From Blastococcus mobilis (GTDB lineage: Bacteria; Actinomycetota; Actinomycetes; Mycobacteriales; Geodermatophilaceae): a stretch of 64,000 bases of DNA. Shown here piece by piece: positions 25,884 to 36,302 of the stretch (position 1 is the stretch's first letter; every line of letters begins with the position of its first letter). The notes beneath the pieces were generated by a model. It was given only the letters and a program-made list of their open reading frames with translations. It searched no databases and was not told the DNA's origin. The translations under genes and the position numbers were made by a program. The stretch is taken from assembly GCF_900188025.1 (NCBI RefSeq), contig NZ_FZNO01000023.1, positions 1-64,000 of the forward strand. The letters are read 5' to 3'.

Positions 25884-26573
25884 GCCGTTTCTTCCTCCCG
25901 ATGGTGTCGACCCCGGCGGTTCCGGGTCCTTCCGGCGCACCCGCTCGTCCGCTCGCGCCCGGCACCTCCGACACCGGGCGGCGGTCGGCCGGACCACCCG
26001 TTGTGGATGAACGGACGCACTGCGTCCACACGGGTGTCCACAGGCTGTGCACGCCCGGCGACGGATGCTGCCCGGCCTCGCTCCGGGCACGGCCCCGTCT
26101 GCATCTCTGCAGGTCAGGGGCCGGTTCGGACGGACGAACGGACGATTCGGCGGTCGGTTGACCGACGGGGTCGGCCCGCGCGCCGTGACCCTGTCGTCCG
26201 ACGCGGAGCGACGGCGACGCTAACAGCCCCGTCCACAGCCCGGCAACGCTCGGCCGCCGCGCCCCGGCGCGGCGGCTGCGGCGTGCCGCTCGCGGCGGGG
26301 TCCCTCTCGGGGGAATCATCGGTGGTCGCGATCCGCCCGGTCTCCGGCAGCAGCGCATCCTCGGCTATGCTGGCGGGAGTCTGTGGACGGTTCCGGACGC
26401 CGTGTCCATCCGTGCAGCCCCGCTGCGCAGATGGCGGGTGCAGTGTTCCGCTCCGCAGTGACCAGCTTTCGGGGTCGTCGGGATGCGGCACGTCGCCGTG
26501 GGTTCCGGCCACCCTCCGCACGCCCGCCTACCGGCGGGTGTGCACCGCCGATGTCGTGTAGTGGGAGTACCTC
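25884..26573. promoter_or_regulatory. Divergent dnaA-rpmH promoter region with DnaA boxes
   Basis: About 690 bp without a supported gene between dnaA (minus) and rpmH (plus). DnaA-box-like sites cluster at 26002-26010 (TGTGGATGA), 26022-26030 (GCGTCCACA) and 26034-26042 (GTGTCCACA), each one or two bases off consensus. A -10-like TATGCT lies at about 26365 before rpmH, leaving a leader of roughly 200 nt. This arrangement fits DnaA control of its own gene and possibly rpmH. Confidence 0.6.
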
Positions 26574-26711
26574 GTGAGCAAGCGCACGTTCCAGCCGAAC
26601 AATCGCCGCCGGTCGAAGACCCACGGCTTCCGGCTGCGGATGCGCACCCGCGCGGGCCGGGCGATCCTCGCCGGCCGTCGGCGCAAGGGTCGCGAGAAGC
26701 TCTCCGCCTGA
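26574..26711 (+). CDS. rpmH: 50S ribosomal protein L34
   Basis: A 45-residue, highly basic ribosomal protein of the large subunit. Translation from the GTG at 26574 gives [19 protein letters not shown], then [23 protein letters not shown], the full L34 sequence. GGGAG precedes the start. It heads the conserved rpmH-rnpA-yidD-yidC-jag-rsmG cluster; rnpA begins two bases after its stop codon. Confidence 0.97.
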   Translation: MSKRTFQPNNRRRSKTHGFRLRMRTRAGRAILAGRRRKGREKLSA

Positions 26712-26712
26712 C

Positions 26713-27120
26713 GTGTTGCCCGCGCAGGCACGCCTGCGCCGGCGTCCGGAGTTCACCGCGGTCGTCCGGTCCGGCAGGCGCGCCGGGCGGCCGACCATGG
26801 TGCTCCACTACCTCTCTGAACGGCCCGAGCAGTCGGGCGGTGGTCCTGTGTCCGATGCTCATGCGTCGAGCACCGTGCCCCCGCCCGGCGCCCGGGCCGG
26901 TTTCGTGGTCGGCAAGGCTGTCGGCAACTCGGTGGTCCGCCATCGCGTGACCCGGCGCCTGCGCGCGGTGGTGCGGGAAGAACTGCACCGGCTGCCCGGG
27001 TCGGCCGACCTCGTGGTCCGTGCCCGCCCGGAGGCCGGGACGGCGTCGTCGGACGTGCTGCGCCGCGACCTCACCGCCGGCCTCGACCGGCTGCTCGGCA
27101 GCGGGGTCACCCGCTCATGA
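26713..27120 (+). CDS. rnpA: Ribonuclease P protein component
   Basis: A 135-residue basic protein that binds the RNase P RNA and helps process tRNA 5' ends. It starts [26 protein letters not shown] and contains the RNR signature region [28 protein letters not shown] ~20-residue insert (about 35-56) separates the first strands, common in actinobacteria. The GTG at 26713 lies 1 bp after the rpmH stop, so translation is likely coupled. The stop overlaps the yidD start by 4 bp. Confidence 0.95.
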   Translation: MLPAQARLRRRPEFTAVVRSGRRAGRPTMVLHYLSERPEQSGGGPVSDAHASSTVPPPGARAGFVVGKAVGNSVVRHRVTRRLRAVVREELHRLPGSADLVVRARPEAGTASSDVLRRDLTAGLDRLLGSGVTRS

Positions 27121-27470
27121 TCGCCAGAGCGCTGATGTCGGCCATTCGCTTCTACTCCCGGGCCATCAGTCCGGCACTGCCGCCGCGCTGCCGCTTCCAT
27201 CCCACCTGCAGCGCCTATGCGGCCGAGGCCGTCGAACGCCACGGGGCCGCCCGCGGGACGTGGCTGGCGCTGCGCCGGCTCGTCAAGTGCGCCCCCTGGC
27301 ACCCCGGCGGCGTCGATCTCGTCCCGGGGACCGACCGCCGTCCCGGAACCGGAGAGGCGGGTCACTCGTCGAGCACAGCGGTGCCCGCCCCGGGAGCCAC
27401 CGCCCGACGTTCCCACCGAGCCACCCCGCGGGACCTCCGCCGGGCGAACGAGGAGTCCTCCGTTGCTTGA
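27117..27470 (+). CDS. yidD: Membrane protein insertion efficiency factor YidD
   Basis: A 117-residue protein thought to assist YidC-dependent membrane insertion. The conserved core [57 protein letters not shown] (about 11-67) is complete, including the three cysteines. The C-terminal ~50 residues are a polar extension longer than the usual 70-90-residue protein. Overlaps rnpA at the start and yidC at the end (8 bp), so it is translationally coupled. Confidence 0.94.
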   Translation: MIARALMSAIRFYSRAISPALPPRCRFHPTCSAYAAEAVERHGAARGTWLALRRLVKCAPWHPGGVDLVPGTDRRPGTGEAGHSSSTAVPAPGATARRSHRATPRDLRRANEESSVA

Positions 27471-28515
27471 CTGGTTGTACACCGCGATCTCCTGGGTGAT
27501 GGCGCGGTGGCACTCGCTGTGGAACCTCGTCTTCGGTGACCCCCCTCCCGAGTCGGGCCTGGGTGGCCTGACCTGGGTCCTGGCGATCGTGTTCCTCGTC
27601 GTCACCATCCGGGTGATCCTCTTCCCGCTGTTCGTCAAGCAGATCAAGTCGCAGCGGGCGATGCAGGAGCTCCAGCCGGAGATGGCCAAGCTCCGCAAGC
27701 AGTACGGCAGCGACCGGCAGGGCCTGAGCCAGGCGATGATGGCGCTGCAGAAGGAGCGCGGGGTCAATCCGCTGGCCGGCTGCCTGCCGATCCTGCCGCA
27801 GATCCCGGTCTTCCTCGCGCTCTTCCACGTCCTCCGCAGGCTCGCCCCCGGCAAGGAGGGCCTGTACAGCTGGTCCGACGAGCTGACCGACGAGGCGGCC
27901 AAGGCAAAGCTCTTCGGCGCGCCGATCTCGTCGTCGTTCAACATGGACGGCGCCAAGGAGCAGGCGATCCTCGACATCGAGGGCGTCACCTACACGAACA
28001 TCCGCATCGTCGCGTTCGTGCTGATCGTGATCATGTGCTTCACGACGTACTTCACGCAGAAGCAGATCATGAAGCGCTCCGGCCCGGTCGAGGGTCAGGC
28101 CGCGATGGTGCAGAAGATCCTGCTGTACGTCATGCCGGCCGGCCTGTTCGTCTCGGGCTTCCTCTTCCCGATCGGCGTCCTCCTCTACTGGTTCACCAAC
28201 AACCTGTGGACTCTGGGCCAGCAGTTCTTCATCCTGCGCAAGATGCCCCCGCCCGGATCCGACGCCGCGAAGGCCAAGGCCGCCGCGGAGAAGCCGGCCA
28301 TCGACCCGAAGACGCTGGCCCCCAAGCCGGGTGCCAAGCCGGTCCGTCCCAAGGGCGGTCGCCCGGCCACCCCGCCGACCACCCCCCCGGTCGGCGGAAG
28401 CGCACCGTCGGCGGACGGTGGCACCGGGAACGGCAGGCCGTCGGGCGGGAAACCCGGGGGTTCGACCGCTGCGGGTCAGTCACCGCCGAACCGGGGCAAG
28501 CGCAAGCGCCGCTGA
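27463..28515 (+). CDS. yidC: Membrane protein insertase YidC/Oxa1
   Basis: A 350-residue insertase of the Oxa1 type, without the large periplasmic domain of Gram-negative YidC. The TTG at 27463, seven bases after AGGAG, is the start (product [24 protein letters not shown]). Helices occur near 32-55 ([22 protein letters not shown], with the hydrophilic-groove Arg), 105-120, 185-205 and 225-255. The cytoplasmic coiled region [21 protein letters not shown] lies between the first two. The C-terminus (about 275-350) is Pro/Gly-rich and ends in a basic cluster RGKRKRR suited to ribosome contact. Confidence 0.95.
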   Translation: MLDWLYTAISWVMARWHSLWNLVFGDPPPESGLGGLTWVLAIVFLVVTIRVILFPLFVKQIKSQRAMQELQPEMAKLRKQYGSDRQGLSQAMMALQKERGVNPLAGCLPILPQIPVFLALFHVLRRLAPGKEGLYSWSDELTDEAAKAKLFGAPISSSFNMDGAKEQAILDIEGVTYTNIRIVAFVLIVIMCFTTYFTQKQIMKRSGPVEGQAAMVQKILLYVMPAGLFVSGFLFPIGVLLYWFTNNLWTLGQQFFILRKMPPPGSDAAKAKAAAEKPAIDPKTLAPKPGAKPVRPKGGRPATPPTTPPVGGSAPSADGGTGNGRPSGGKPGGSTAAGQSPPNRGKRKRR

Positions 28516-28612
28516 CCCGCTTTCCGCGTCCTGACCGACGCCCGCCGGCTCCGCCGGCCCACCGACCACCGGGTTCGCCCGGCCGCCCGCACCGACCTGG
28601 GAGGAACCCCCC

Positions 28613-29281
28613 GTGAGTGCTCCGCAGCAGCCCACCGACGGCGCGCAGCCGACCATGCTGACCGCTGAAGCCACCAGCGACACCGTCCTCAGCCCGTCCC
28701 CCGACGCCGAGGCCGGCAGCGGAGACCCGGCCGAGTCCGCGCTGCCGGACGCCGACGCGATCAGCGACGATGCCGTCGTCGAGCCCGTGACCACCGGGAC
28801 GGATGAGGCCGAAGGGGACGACGACCTGCTCGTGCGGGAGGGGGACGTCGCCGGCGACTACCTCGAGCGCCTGCTGGACATCCTGGACAAGGATGGCGAC
28901 ATCGACCTCGACGTCGAGGGCGACCGCGCCTCGGTGGCGATCGTCGGGGGAAAGCTGACCGACCTCATCGGTCCCGACGGGGCCACGCTGGAGGCTCTCC
29001 AGGAGCTGACCCGGCTCGCCGTGGCGCAGTCCACGGGCGTGCGCAGTCGCCTCATGCTCGACATCGGTGAGTTCCGGGCCAGGCGCCGTGCCGACCTGAC
29101 CGCGTTGGCCGGGGAGACCGCCCGCCGGGTTGCAGCCAGCCGGCAGCCGGAGCGTCTCGCGCCGATGAACCCCTTCGAGCGCAAGGTCGTGCACGACGTC
29201 ATCGCGTCGTCCCCGGGGGTGCACAGCGAGTCCGAGGGCGAGGAGCCGAACCGTCGCGTCGTGGTCCTGCCCGACAAGTGA
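28613..29281 (+). CDS. Jag/KhpB RNA-binding protein (KH and R3H domains)
   Basis: A 222-residue cytoplasmic RNA-binding protein. The N-terminal ~75 residues are acidic and disordered. The KH domain (about 85-150) contains GGKLTDLIGPDGATLEALQEL, and the R3H domain (about 155-220) ends ERLAPMNPFERKVVHDVIASSPGVHSESEGEEPNRRVVV, with the R-x3-H arrangement. In other bacteria this protein works with KhpA on cell elongation and division mRNAs; its role here is inferred. GGGAGGA precedes the GTG. The stop overlaps rsmG by 4 bp (GTGA). Confidence 0.92.
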   Translation: MSAPQQPTDGAQPTMLTAEATSDTVLSPSPDAEAGSGDPAESALPDADAISDDAVVEPVTTGTDEAEGDDDLLVREGDVAGDYLERLLDILDKDGDIDLDVEGDRASVAIVGGKLTDLIGPDGATLEALQELTRLAVAQSTGVRSRLMLDIGEFRARRRADLTALAGETARRVAASRQPERLAPMNPFERKVVHDVIASSPGVHSESEGEEPNRRVVVLPDK

Positions 29282-29955
29282 CCGCGCGTGCCGCCCCGGC
29301 AGGGGACGAGCCGCCGCCGCCCCCACCGAGCGCGGAGCGGGTGTTCGCTGGCGCTCTGCCGCTGGCCGAGGAGTACGTCGCCCGGCTCGCCTCCGGCGGG
29401 GTCGTCCGGGGCCTGATCGGTCCACGGGAAGTGTCCCGGCTGTGGGAGCGGCACGTGCTCAACAGCGCCGCCGTGGCCGAGGCCGTTCCCGAGGGTGCCC
29501 GCGTGGTCGACGTCGGCAGCGGGGCCGGCCTGCCGGGGATCCCCTTGGGGCTCGCCCGGCCGGACGTCGCCCTCACCCTGGTCGAGCCGATGGCACGCCG
29601 CGTGGAGTTCCTCGAGGAGGTCGTCGCAGCCCTCCCGCCGGAGGGTCGGCGGCGCTGGCGGGTGCTCCGCGGGCGCGCCGAGGAGCGTGCCGTGGCCGCC
29701 GCGGTGGGCGAGATCGACGTCGTCACCGCACGGGCCGTGGCGCCCCTGCCGCGGCTGGTGGGCTGGTGCCGCGGCCTGATGCGACCGGGCAGCCAGCTGG
29801 TCGCCCTCGTGGGCGCCCGCGCGCTCGAGGAGCTCCCGGGCATGGTCGCCGAGCTGGAGGCGGCAGGAATGCGGAACGTGCATCCGCGGGCCGTCGGCGC
29901 GGAGCTGGGCAACGCTGCCACTACCGTGGTGGTCATGACGCGCGGGGCACGGTGA
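29278..29955 (+). CDS. rsmG: 16S rRNA m7G527 methyltransferase RsmG (GidB)
   Basis: A 225-residue SAM-dependent methyltransferase acting on G527 of 16S rRNA. The SAM-binding motif VVDVGSGAGLPGIPLGLARPDVALTLVEP is intact (about 75-102), after the conserved RLWERHVLNSAAVAE. The later DVVTARAVAPLPRLVGWC region also fits. Loss of this enzyme gives low-level streptomycin resistance in related bacteria. Coupled to the jag gene upstream. The parA genes follow after two parS sites. Confidence 0.96.
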   Translation: MTARAAPAGDEPPPPPPSAERVFAGALPLAEEYVARLASGGVVRGLIGPREVSRLWERHVLNSAAVAEAVPEGARVVDVGSGAGLPGIPLGLARPDVALTLVEPMARRVEFLEEVVAALPPEGRRRWRVLRGRAEERAVAAAVGEIDVVTARAVAPLPRLVGWCRGLMRPGSQLVALVGARALEELPGMVAELEAAGMRNVHPRAVGAELGNAATTVVVMTRGAR

Positions 29956-29985
29956 CGGCGCCCGCGCACCCGACGCCCGGTCGCT

Positions 29986-29999
29986 GTTCCACGTGGAAC
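29986..29999 (+). promoter_or_regulatory. parS site 1 before parA
   Basis: Perfect palindrome GTTCCACGTGGAAC, one of two ParB-binding sites in the rsmG-parA gap. Differs from the B. subtilis-type consensus TGTTTCACGTGAAACA at symmetric positions. Confidence 0.92.
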
Positions 30000-30022
30000 G
30001 GGTGCAGCCACTCGTCACCGGC

Positions 30023-30036
30023 GTTCCACGTGAAAC
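30023..30036 (+). promoter_or_regulatory. parS site 2 before parA
   Basis: GTTCCACGTGAAAC, a parS with one asymmetric base, 23 bp after site 1. It ends 22 bp before the parA ATG and overlaps its probable promoter, so ParB binding could repress parAB. Confidence 0.9.
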
Positions 30037-30058
30037 GGATCGGCAGGAAGGACCCGCG

Positions 30059-31126
<1,068 letters not shown>

Positions 31127-31154
31127 GCAACCCACGGGTGAGCGGAGAGCGGTC

Positions 31155-32240
31155 ATGAGCAAGCGCGGCGGACTGGGCCGGGGCCTGGCGGCCCTCATTC
31201 CCACCAGCGCTCCCCCGGCCGAATTCCCGGCAGCGGCCGCACCCGCGACGGCAGCACCGCCGTCCGCCACGCCGGATGCTCCGGCGGTCGCGCTGGTGCC
31301 CGCTCCCCCGGCGGCCGAGTCGAGCCCCGAGATGACGCGCCAGCCGACGCCCCTGACGATGCCCGAGACGGCCACGCCCGCAGTGGACGACGGTGTCGGC
31401 GCGGTCGGCGTGCCCGGCGCGCAGCTCCGCGAGGTGTCGGTCTCCGACGTCGTCCCGAACCCGAAGCAGCCTCGGCAGGTCTTCGACGACGAGGCCCTGG
31501 AGGAACTCAGCCACTCGGTGCGCGAGTTCGGTCTGCTCCAGCCGATCGTCGTCCGCGAGACCGCCCGGGACGACGGCGGAGTCGGCTACGAGCTCATCAT
31601 GGGCGAGCGCCGGCTACGGGCGGCGCGTGCGGCCGGTCTGGACACGGTACCCGCGATCATCCGGGACACCACTGACGACGCCATGCTCCGCGACGCGCTC
31701 CTGGAGAACATCCACCGCGTCCAGCTCAACCCGCTGGAGGAGGCCGCGGCCTACCAGCAGTTGCTGGAGGAGTTCGGGGCCACCCACGAGGAGCTCGCCA
31801 GCCGGATCGGCCGCAGCCGCTCGCAGGTCACCAACACCATCCGCCTGATGAAGCTGCCGGTGAAGGTGCAGACCCGCGTCGCTGCCGGTGTCATCTCCGC
31901 CGGTCACGCCCGGGCGCTCCTCGGCCTACCGGACGCCGAGGCGCAGGACGCCCTCGCCACGCGCATCGTCGCCGAGGGGATGTCGGTCCGGGCCACGGAG
32001 GAGGCGGTCGCGATGGCCGCCGCCGAGCGGCCGACCGCCAAGCGCCGTGCCCGCAACATCAGCGCCCCGGGGGTCGAGGAGCTGGGGTCCCGGCTGTCCG
32101 ACAGGTTCGAGACGAAGGTCAAGATCCAGATCGGCCGCGCCAAGGGTCGCATCGTCGTCGAGTTCGGATCCGTCGACGACCTCCAGCGGATCATCGGCGT
32201 CATGGCCCCGGAGATCACCGGTCGCCGCCCCGAGGCCTGA
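31155..32240 (+). CDS. parB: Chromosome-partitioning protein ParB
   Basis: A 361-residue CTP-dependent DNA clamp that loads at parS and spreads. It begins [15 protein letters not shown], then a ~80-residue Ala/Pro-rich linker. The ParB/Srx CTPase domain has [27 protein letters not shown], then the CTP motif [14 protein letters not shown] and [14 protein letters not shown]. The helix-turn-helix [26 protein letters not shown] contacts parS. The C-terminal dimerisation domain ends the protein. GGAGAG precedes the ATG at 31155; longer in-frame starts overlap parA. A strong hairpin terminator follows. Confidence 0.96.
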   Translation: MSKRGGLGRGLAALIPTSAPPAEFPAAAAPATAAPPSATPDAPAVALVPAPPAAESSPEMTRQPTPLTMPETATPAVDDGVGAVGVPGAQLREVSVSDVVPNPKQPRQVFDDEALEELSHSVREFGLLQPIVVRETARDDGGVGYELIMGERRLRAARAAGLDTVPAIIRDTTDDAMLRDALLENIHRVQLNPLEEAAAYQQLLEEFGATHEELASRIGRSRSQVTNTIRLMKLPVKVQTRVAAGVISAGHARALLGLPDAEAQDALATRIVAEGMSVRATEEAVAMAAAERPTAKRRARNISAPGVEELGSRLSDRFETKVKIQIGRAKGRIVVEFGSVDDLQRIIGVMAPEITGRRPEA

Positions 32241-32260
32241 TCTTCGACCGCCCTCACGAT

Positions 32261-32297
32261 GAAGGCCGACTTCCGTCACTGACGGAAGTCGGCCTTC
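32261..32297 (+). terminator. Terminator hairpin after parB
   Basis: A perfect 17-bp stem: arms GAAGGCCGACTTCCGTC (32261-32277) and GACGGAAGTCGGCCTTC (32281-32297) with a 3-nt loop. There is no T-tract, as is common for actinobacterial terminators. It sits between the convergent parB and ddl genes and can act in both directions. Confidence 0.88.
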
Positions 32298-32310
32298 GGC
32301 CCAGGGCCAG

Positions 32311-32362
32311 GGCCGGGCCCCTGCAGGGGTCCTACTACGAGGGGTGGGGAGGACGGGTCCTC
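32311..32362 (-). repeat. Hairpin repeat family 1, copy F (after ddl)
   Basis: Begins at the ddl stop with AGAGGACCC on the minus strand, followed by CCTCCCCACCCCTCG and ending at GACCCCTGCAGGGGCCC. The family framework is kept but the central GCTCGCGG part is lost, so this is a diverged copy. Confidence 0.55.
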
Positions 32363-32363
32363 T

Positions 32364-33362
32364 TCAGTGCGCGGACGCCGCCCGCCGACCGAGCAGCTGG
32401 GCGAAGACCTCACCGAGGTCGAAGCCGGCCGCCTCCAGCGCCATGGGGAACATGGAGGTCTCCGTGAGCCCGGGCGAGACGTTCACCTCGAGGAAGTGCA
32501 CCGCACCGTCCGGGGAGACGATCGCGTCGGTGCGGGACAGGTCGGCCAACCCGAGCGCCTGGTGCACCTGGACCGCGAGCGCCGCGGCGCGCGCAGCGAC
32601 GTCGTCGGAGACGCGCGCCGGCACGTGGTACTCGGTGAGCCCGGGGGTGTAGCGCGCGGTGTAGTCGAAGACCCCTGACGCGGGGACGATCTCGACGGCC
32701 GGCAGGGCCTGCGGCCCCTCCCCCAGGTCGACGACGGAGATCGCGAGCTCGGTGCCCTCGATGTAGCGCTCCACCATGACCGTGTCGCCGTAGGCGAAGC
32801 AGCTGACCATCGCGGCCGGCAGCTCCTCCACGCTGCTCACCTTCTGCACCCCGAGCGCGGACCCGCCGGATGCCGGCTTGACGATCAGCGGCAACCGGAG
32901 CCGGGCGACCATCAGGTCGAGCACGGCACCGGCACCCAGCTCCCGGAACGTGCTGTGCGGCAGCGCGACCCAGTCGGGCGTGGTGGCCCCGGCGGCGCGG
33001 ACGACGGACTTCGCGGCCGGCTTGTCCCACGCCAGCCGGCACGCCGCGGCCGGGGAGCCGACGTACGGGACACCGGCCATCTCCAGCACTGCCCGGAGGG
33101 CGCCGTCCTCCCCCGTCGCCCCGTGCAGGGCGATGAACACGGCGTCGGCGGGGGACGCGGCCAGGCCCGGGAGGAGGTCGGGGTCGGCGTCCCGGATCTC
33201 GGCGTCCAGGCCGGCACGGGTCAGCTCCTCCACCACCTGGGTGCCCGAGGAGAGGCTGACCTCCCGCTCGAAGTTGAGCCCCCCGCTGAGGACGACGGCC
33301 CGCAAGCCGGAACGCGCCTCCCCGGCCGGTGCGGCGGCGGATGCGGGGGCGGTGTCGCTCAT
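32364..33362 (-). CDS. D-alanine-D-alanine ligase family protein
   Basis: A 332-residue ATP-grasp ligase, probably joining two D-alanines for peptidoglycan precursors. Motifs: VVLSGGLNFEREVSLSSG at the N-terminus, FIALHGATGEDGALRAVLE, ATP-grasp lid LIVKPASGGSALGVQKV, and metal site HFLEVNVSPGLTETSMFP. Similar ATP-grasp ligases use other amino acids, so the substrate is probable rather than certain, and a second Ddl may exist elsewhere. The ATG at 33362 overlaps the aminotransferase stop by 4 bp, giving a coupled pair. Confidence 0.85.
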   Translation of the reverse strand: MSDTAPASAAAPAGEARSGLRAVVLSGGLNFEREVSLSSGTQVVEELTRAGLDAEIRDADPDLLPGLAASPADAVFIALHGATGEDGALRAVLEMAGVPYVGSPAAACRLAWDKPAAKSVVRAAGATTPDWVALPHSTFRELGAGAVLDLMVARLRLPLIVKPASGGSALGVQKVSSVEELPAAMVSCFAYGDTVMVERYIEGTELAISVVDLGEGPQALPAVEIVPASGVFDYTARYTPGLTEYHVPARVSDDVAARAAALAVQVHQALGLADLSRTDAIVSPDGAVHFLEVNVSPGLTETSMFPMALEAAGFDLGEVFAQLLGRRAASAH

Positions 33363-34786
33363 CGGCGGTCCTCGTAGGTGTCGCTGTTGGCCGGCCCGAC
33401 GATCGTCTCGGCCGCGTCTCCGGCGCCGGGGCGGGCGATGGCGCGGAAGGTGCCGGTGTCGACGGTGTCGAAGGTGGAGTGCAGGTCCAGCTCGGCCTCG
33501 ATGACGCGAGCCAGCCGGCGCACGCCCTCGCGGATCTGGTCCGGCTCGGGGTAGCAGTAGGACAAGCGCATGAACTCGCGACCGTTGCCGTCGGCGAAGA
33601 AGCCGATGCCCGGCACGTACGCCACGTGCGCGTTGACCGCACGCGGCTGCATGAGCTTGGCGTCCAGCCCGTGCGGCAGCTTCAGCCACACGTAGAAGCC
33701 GCCGTCGGGTCGGGTCCAGGCGGTGCCGGCCGGCATGAGCGCGGCCAGGGACTCGAGCGTGGCGTCGCGGCGTTCGCGGTAGAGCTCGGTGAACAGCTTG
33801 ATCTGCTCCCGCCACGGCTGGGTGTCCAGATAGCGGGCGACGGCGTACTGGGTCAGCGACGGGGGGCAGAGCACCTGCGCCTCGGTGGCCAGCACCAGCT
33901 TCTCCCGGACGGCGAGCGGCGCGAGCACCCAACCGACGCGCAGGCCCGGGGAGAACGTCTTGGAGAACGAGCCCAGGTAGACGACCCGCTGGTTGTTGCG
34001 GGCCCGCAGGGCGCGCATCGGCTCGTGCTCGAAGCCGAGCAGACCGTAGGGGTTGTCCTCGATGATCAGCAGGTCGTGCTTCTCGGCGATGGCCACGATG
34101 GCCTCGCGGCGCGGCTCGGAGAGGGTCACGCCGGCCGGGTTGTGGAAGTTGGGCACGGTGTAGAGGAACTTGACCCGGTCGCCATTGGCGCGGCAGTCGA
34201 CGAGCGCCTCCTCGAGCGCCTCGGGGATCAGCCCGTGCTCGTCCATGGGGACGTGCCGGACGCGGGCCTCGGCCGCCTGGAAGACGCCGAGCGCCCCGAC
34301 GTAGGAGGGGCCCTCGGCCAGGATGACGTCGCCCGGGTCGCAGAACACCCGGGTGACCAGGTCGAGCCCCTGCTGCGAGCCCACGGTCACGACGACCTCG
34401 CTGGGTGAGGCGTCCGTGATCCCTTCCAGGGCCATCACGTCGCAGATGCGCTCGCGCAGCCGAGGATCGCCCTGGCCGGAGCCGTACTGCAGGGTCTGGG
34501 CGCCCATGCCGGACACGAGCTCACCGATCATCGAGCCCACGGCGTCGAGGGGCAGGGCGGTCACCGCCGGCATGCCGCCGGCCAGGGAGACGACCTCCGG
34601 CCGGCTCACCACGGAGAACAGTGCCCGGATCTCCGAGCTCTTCATGCCGTGGGTGCGTGCTGCGTACCGGTCGGCCAGGGGGTCCAGCCGCGGGTGCCGC
34701 GGCACGACATGGGGATGCGCACCGTGCGTCAGGTGCGTCCCCGGCTGACCGGAACCGGCAGGCGAGCCGGACGGGGTGGTAGGCAC
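33359..34786 (-). CDS. PLP-dependent aminotransferase (fold type I, MocR/LysN-like)
   Basis: A 475-residue aminotransferase resembling 2-aminoadipate or aromatic amino-acid transaminases. Recognisable parts: RYAARTHGMKSSEIRALFSVVSRPEVVSLAGGMP near the N-terminus, GSQQGLDLVTRVFCDPGDVILAEGPSYVGAL, NFHNPAGVTLSEPRR, and the PLP-lysine site YLGSFSKTFSPGLRVGWV. No GntR DNA-binding domain is present. The GTG at 34786 lies 7 nt after the -10-like TACACT, indicating a leaderless start. Coupled to the downstream D-Ala ligase gene, which suggests a shared cell-wall amino-acid role (inference); other amino-acid substrates are possible. Confidence 0.87.
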   Translation of the reverse strand: MPTTPSGSPAGSGQPGTHLTHGAHPHVVPRHPRLDPLADRYAARTHGMKSSEIRALFSVVSRPEVVSLAGGMPAVTALPLDAVGSMIGELVSGMGAQTLQYGSGQGDPRLRERICDVMALEGITDASPSEVVVTVGSQQGLDLVTRVFCDPGDVILAEGPSYVGALGVFQAAEARVRHVPMDEHGLIPEALEEALVDCRANGDRVKFLYTVPNFHNPAGVTLSEPRREAIVAIAEKHDLLIIEDNPYGLLGFEHEPMRALRARNNQRVVYLGSFSKTFSPGLRVGWVLAPLAVREKLVLATEAQVLCPPSLTQYAVARYLDTQPWREQIKLFTELYRERRDATLESLAALMPAGTAWTRPDGGFYVWLKLPHGLDAKLMQPRAVNAHVAYVPGIGFFADGNGREFMRLSYCYPEPDQIREGVRRLARVIEAELDLHSTFDTVDTGTFRAIARPGAGDAAETIVGPANSDTYEDRR

Positions 34787-34892
34787 CTTCACGAGTGTAG
34801 GGAGAGGCGTCGTCGCCTCACCGACTCGCCCCAGGAGCAGCCGGCCCGGGGTGACCATCAGGAATCGCGCAGGCACGATGCAGCGGCTCGGC

Positions 34893-34940
34893 GGCCGGGG
34901 GACGGCTCGTGGCGGCGGTGTCGTCCGGAGGACGACAGCG
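34893..34940 (+). repeat. Repeat family 2, copy 2
   Basis: GGGGGACGGCTCGTGG, then CGGCGGTGTCGTCCGGAGGACGAC: 36 of the ~38 conserved positions match copy 1, same orientation. It lies in the 190-bp gap between the amidase stop and the aminotransferase start. Confidence 0.6.
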
Positions 34941-34976
34941 TGATGCCCTCCGACCCCACCGGGCGCGACCAGTCGG

Positions 34977-36140
34977 TCAGACGCCCGGCAGGACGAACGT
35001 TCCCGTGGGGGGGTCGGCCTCGGCGGGCAGGTAGAGGCGCTGGACGGCGGCGAGGACCGCGGAGGCGATGGCGCTGCGCACCCGGGCGTCGAGCAGCAGC
35101 AGGCGGTCGACCGAGTGGGAGAGGTAGCCGCAGTCCAGCCGCACCGCCGGCATGCGGGTCATCCGCAGCAGGTCCCAGGTCTTGGAGTGCGAGCCCAGGT
35201 CGAGCATGCCCGTGCGCGCGACGACCTCCCGGCGGGCCAGGTTGGCGAACTGCTCCCCGACCGTCGAGGACGCCCCGGAGCCGGTGCCGTAGTAGTAGCT
35301 GGCGACCCCGCGGGCGTGCTCGGAACTGTGGGCGTCCAGGTGCAGGGCGATGAACAGGTCCGCGCGGGCGTCGTTGGCGAAGGCGGTGCGCTCGGCCGGA
35401 GACGGGTTCTGGTGGCGGCCCCTCGTGAGGTACACCGTCGCGCCCGCCGCCGCCAGCCGTCCCTCGATCCGCGAAGCGAGATCGAAGACCAGGTCCGCCT
35501 CGGTGGTCTCCCCCTCCGTGTAGCCGGTGTCCTCGCCGCCGTGCCCCGGGTCGACGACGATGCGACGACCGATCAGGTGCGGCCCGCTGTCCACGAACGA
35601 AGCGCTCTGCCGGAGCAGCTGTGGCCGACCGCCGGTCACCTTGCGCCCGAGCTGGCGCAGCGCACGCAGGGTGGCCGGGCCGCACGTGCCGTCGGCGGTG
35701 AGCCCGTAGTCGCGCTGGAAGGCCCGCAGGCCGACTTCCGTCTCGGGACCGAAGACGCCGTCCACCGGTCCGGCGTCGTAGCCGAGCTCGTGCACCCGCT
35801 CCTGCAGGCTGATCACGTCGTCGCCCCGGATCGGCCGCTCGGGGTCGTAGCGCAGGAGCCGGTCACCCAGGGACCAGCGGGCCTCGTTCAGCGCGCGGTA
35901 GGTCTCCTCGCCGACCCGGCCGTCGACCGAGAGGCCGCGCACCTGCTGGAAGTGCCGGACGGCCAGCTCGGTCGCGGCGTCGAACTCGGCGTGCTCGAGG
36001 ATCGGCTCGGCGGCCGTCATCCCGCCCGTGGCGCCGTCGGCAGGAAGGAGGCCCAGGCTGCGCAACGCGGCGTGGACGTCTGCCACCGCCGGGCCACGGT
36101 CGCCGAGCCTCAGGATCTGCATGCGGCTGTCGGTTCCCAT
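34977..36140 (-). CDS. CwlM-like N-acetylmuramoyl-L-alanine amidase family protein
   Basis: A 387-residue protein with two peptidoglycan-binding repeats (about 10-80 and 95-165, GPVDGVFGPETEVGLRAFQRDYGL) and an Amidase_3 domain (about 195-375). Zinc-site histidines appear in VVDPGHGGED and ALHLDAHSS, but the catalytic Glu of the usual VEVGF motif is Asp here (VRLDCGYLSH). Together with the trxB-trxA-cwlM order this matches mycobacterial CwlM, which acts in the cytoplasm as a regulator of MurA rather than as a wall hydrolase; that role is inferred. There is no signal peptide, consistent with this. A -10-like GACAAT lies 9 nt before the ATG. Confidence 0.88.
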   Translation of the reverse strand: MGTDSRMQILRLGDRGPAVADVHAALRSLGLLPADGATGGMTAAEPILEHAEFDAATELAVRHFQQVRGLSVDGRVGEETYRALNEARWSLGDRLLRYDPERPIRGDDVISLQERVHELGYDAGPVDGVFGPETEVGLRAFQRDYGLTADGTCGPATLRALRQLGRKVTGGRPQLLRQSASFVDSGPHLIGRRIVVDPGHGGEDTGYTEGETTEADLVFDLASRIEGRLAAAGATVYLTRGRHQNPSPAERTAFANDARADLFIALHLDAHSSEHARGVASYYYGTGSGASSTVGEQFANLARREVVARTGMLDLGSHSKTWDLLRMTRMPAVRLDCGYLSHSVDRLLLLDARVRSAIASAVLAAVQRLYLPAEADPPTGTFVLPGV

Positions 36141-36245
36141 CGTGGAGCGATTGTCGTCCCCCCCTGTCCGGCCGGCCCGGTGGGGGCCCCGGAACGCCGT
36201 CGGGCCCACCTGTCCGAGTGGGACGGGTGGGCCCGATCAGGCCGT

Positions 36246-36298
36246 GGCCCCCTGCAGTGCCCCGACGCGAGCTCGCGAGTGGCGGAGGGCAGGGGGTG
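36246..36298 (-). repeat. Hairpin repeat family 1, copy G (after trxA)
   Basis: Arms CCCCCTGC (36248-36255) and GCAGGGGG (36289-36296) pair perfectly, around the core GCCACTCGCGAGCTCGCG on the minus strand. Follows the trxA stop by a few bases. Confidence 0.8.
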
Positions 36299-36302
36299 TT
36301 TG

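Noticed and set aside
24057-26561. Long plus-strand frame opposite dnaA
   Set aside because: Antisense shadow of dnaA, with no independent support.
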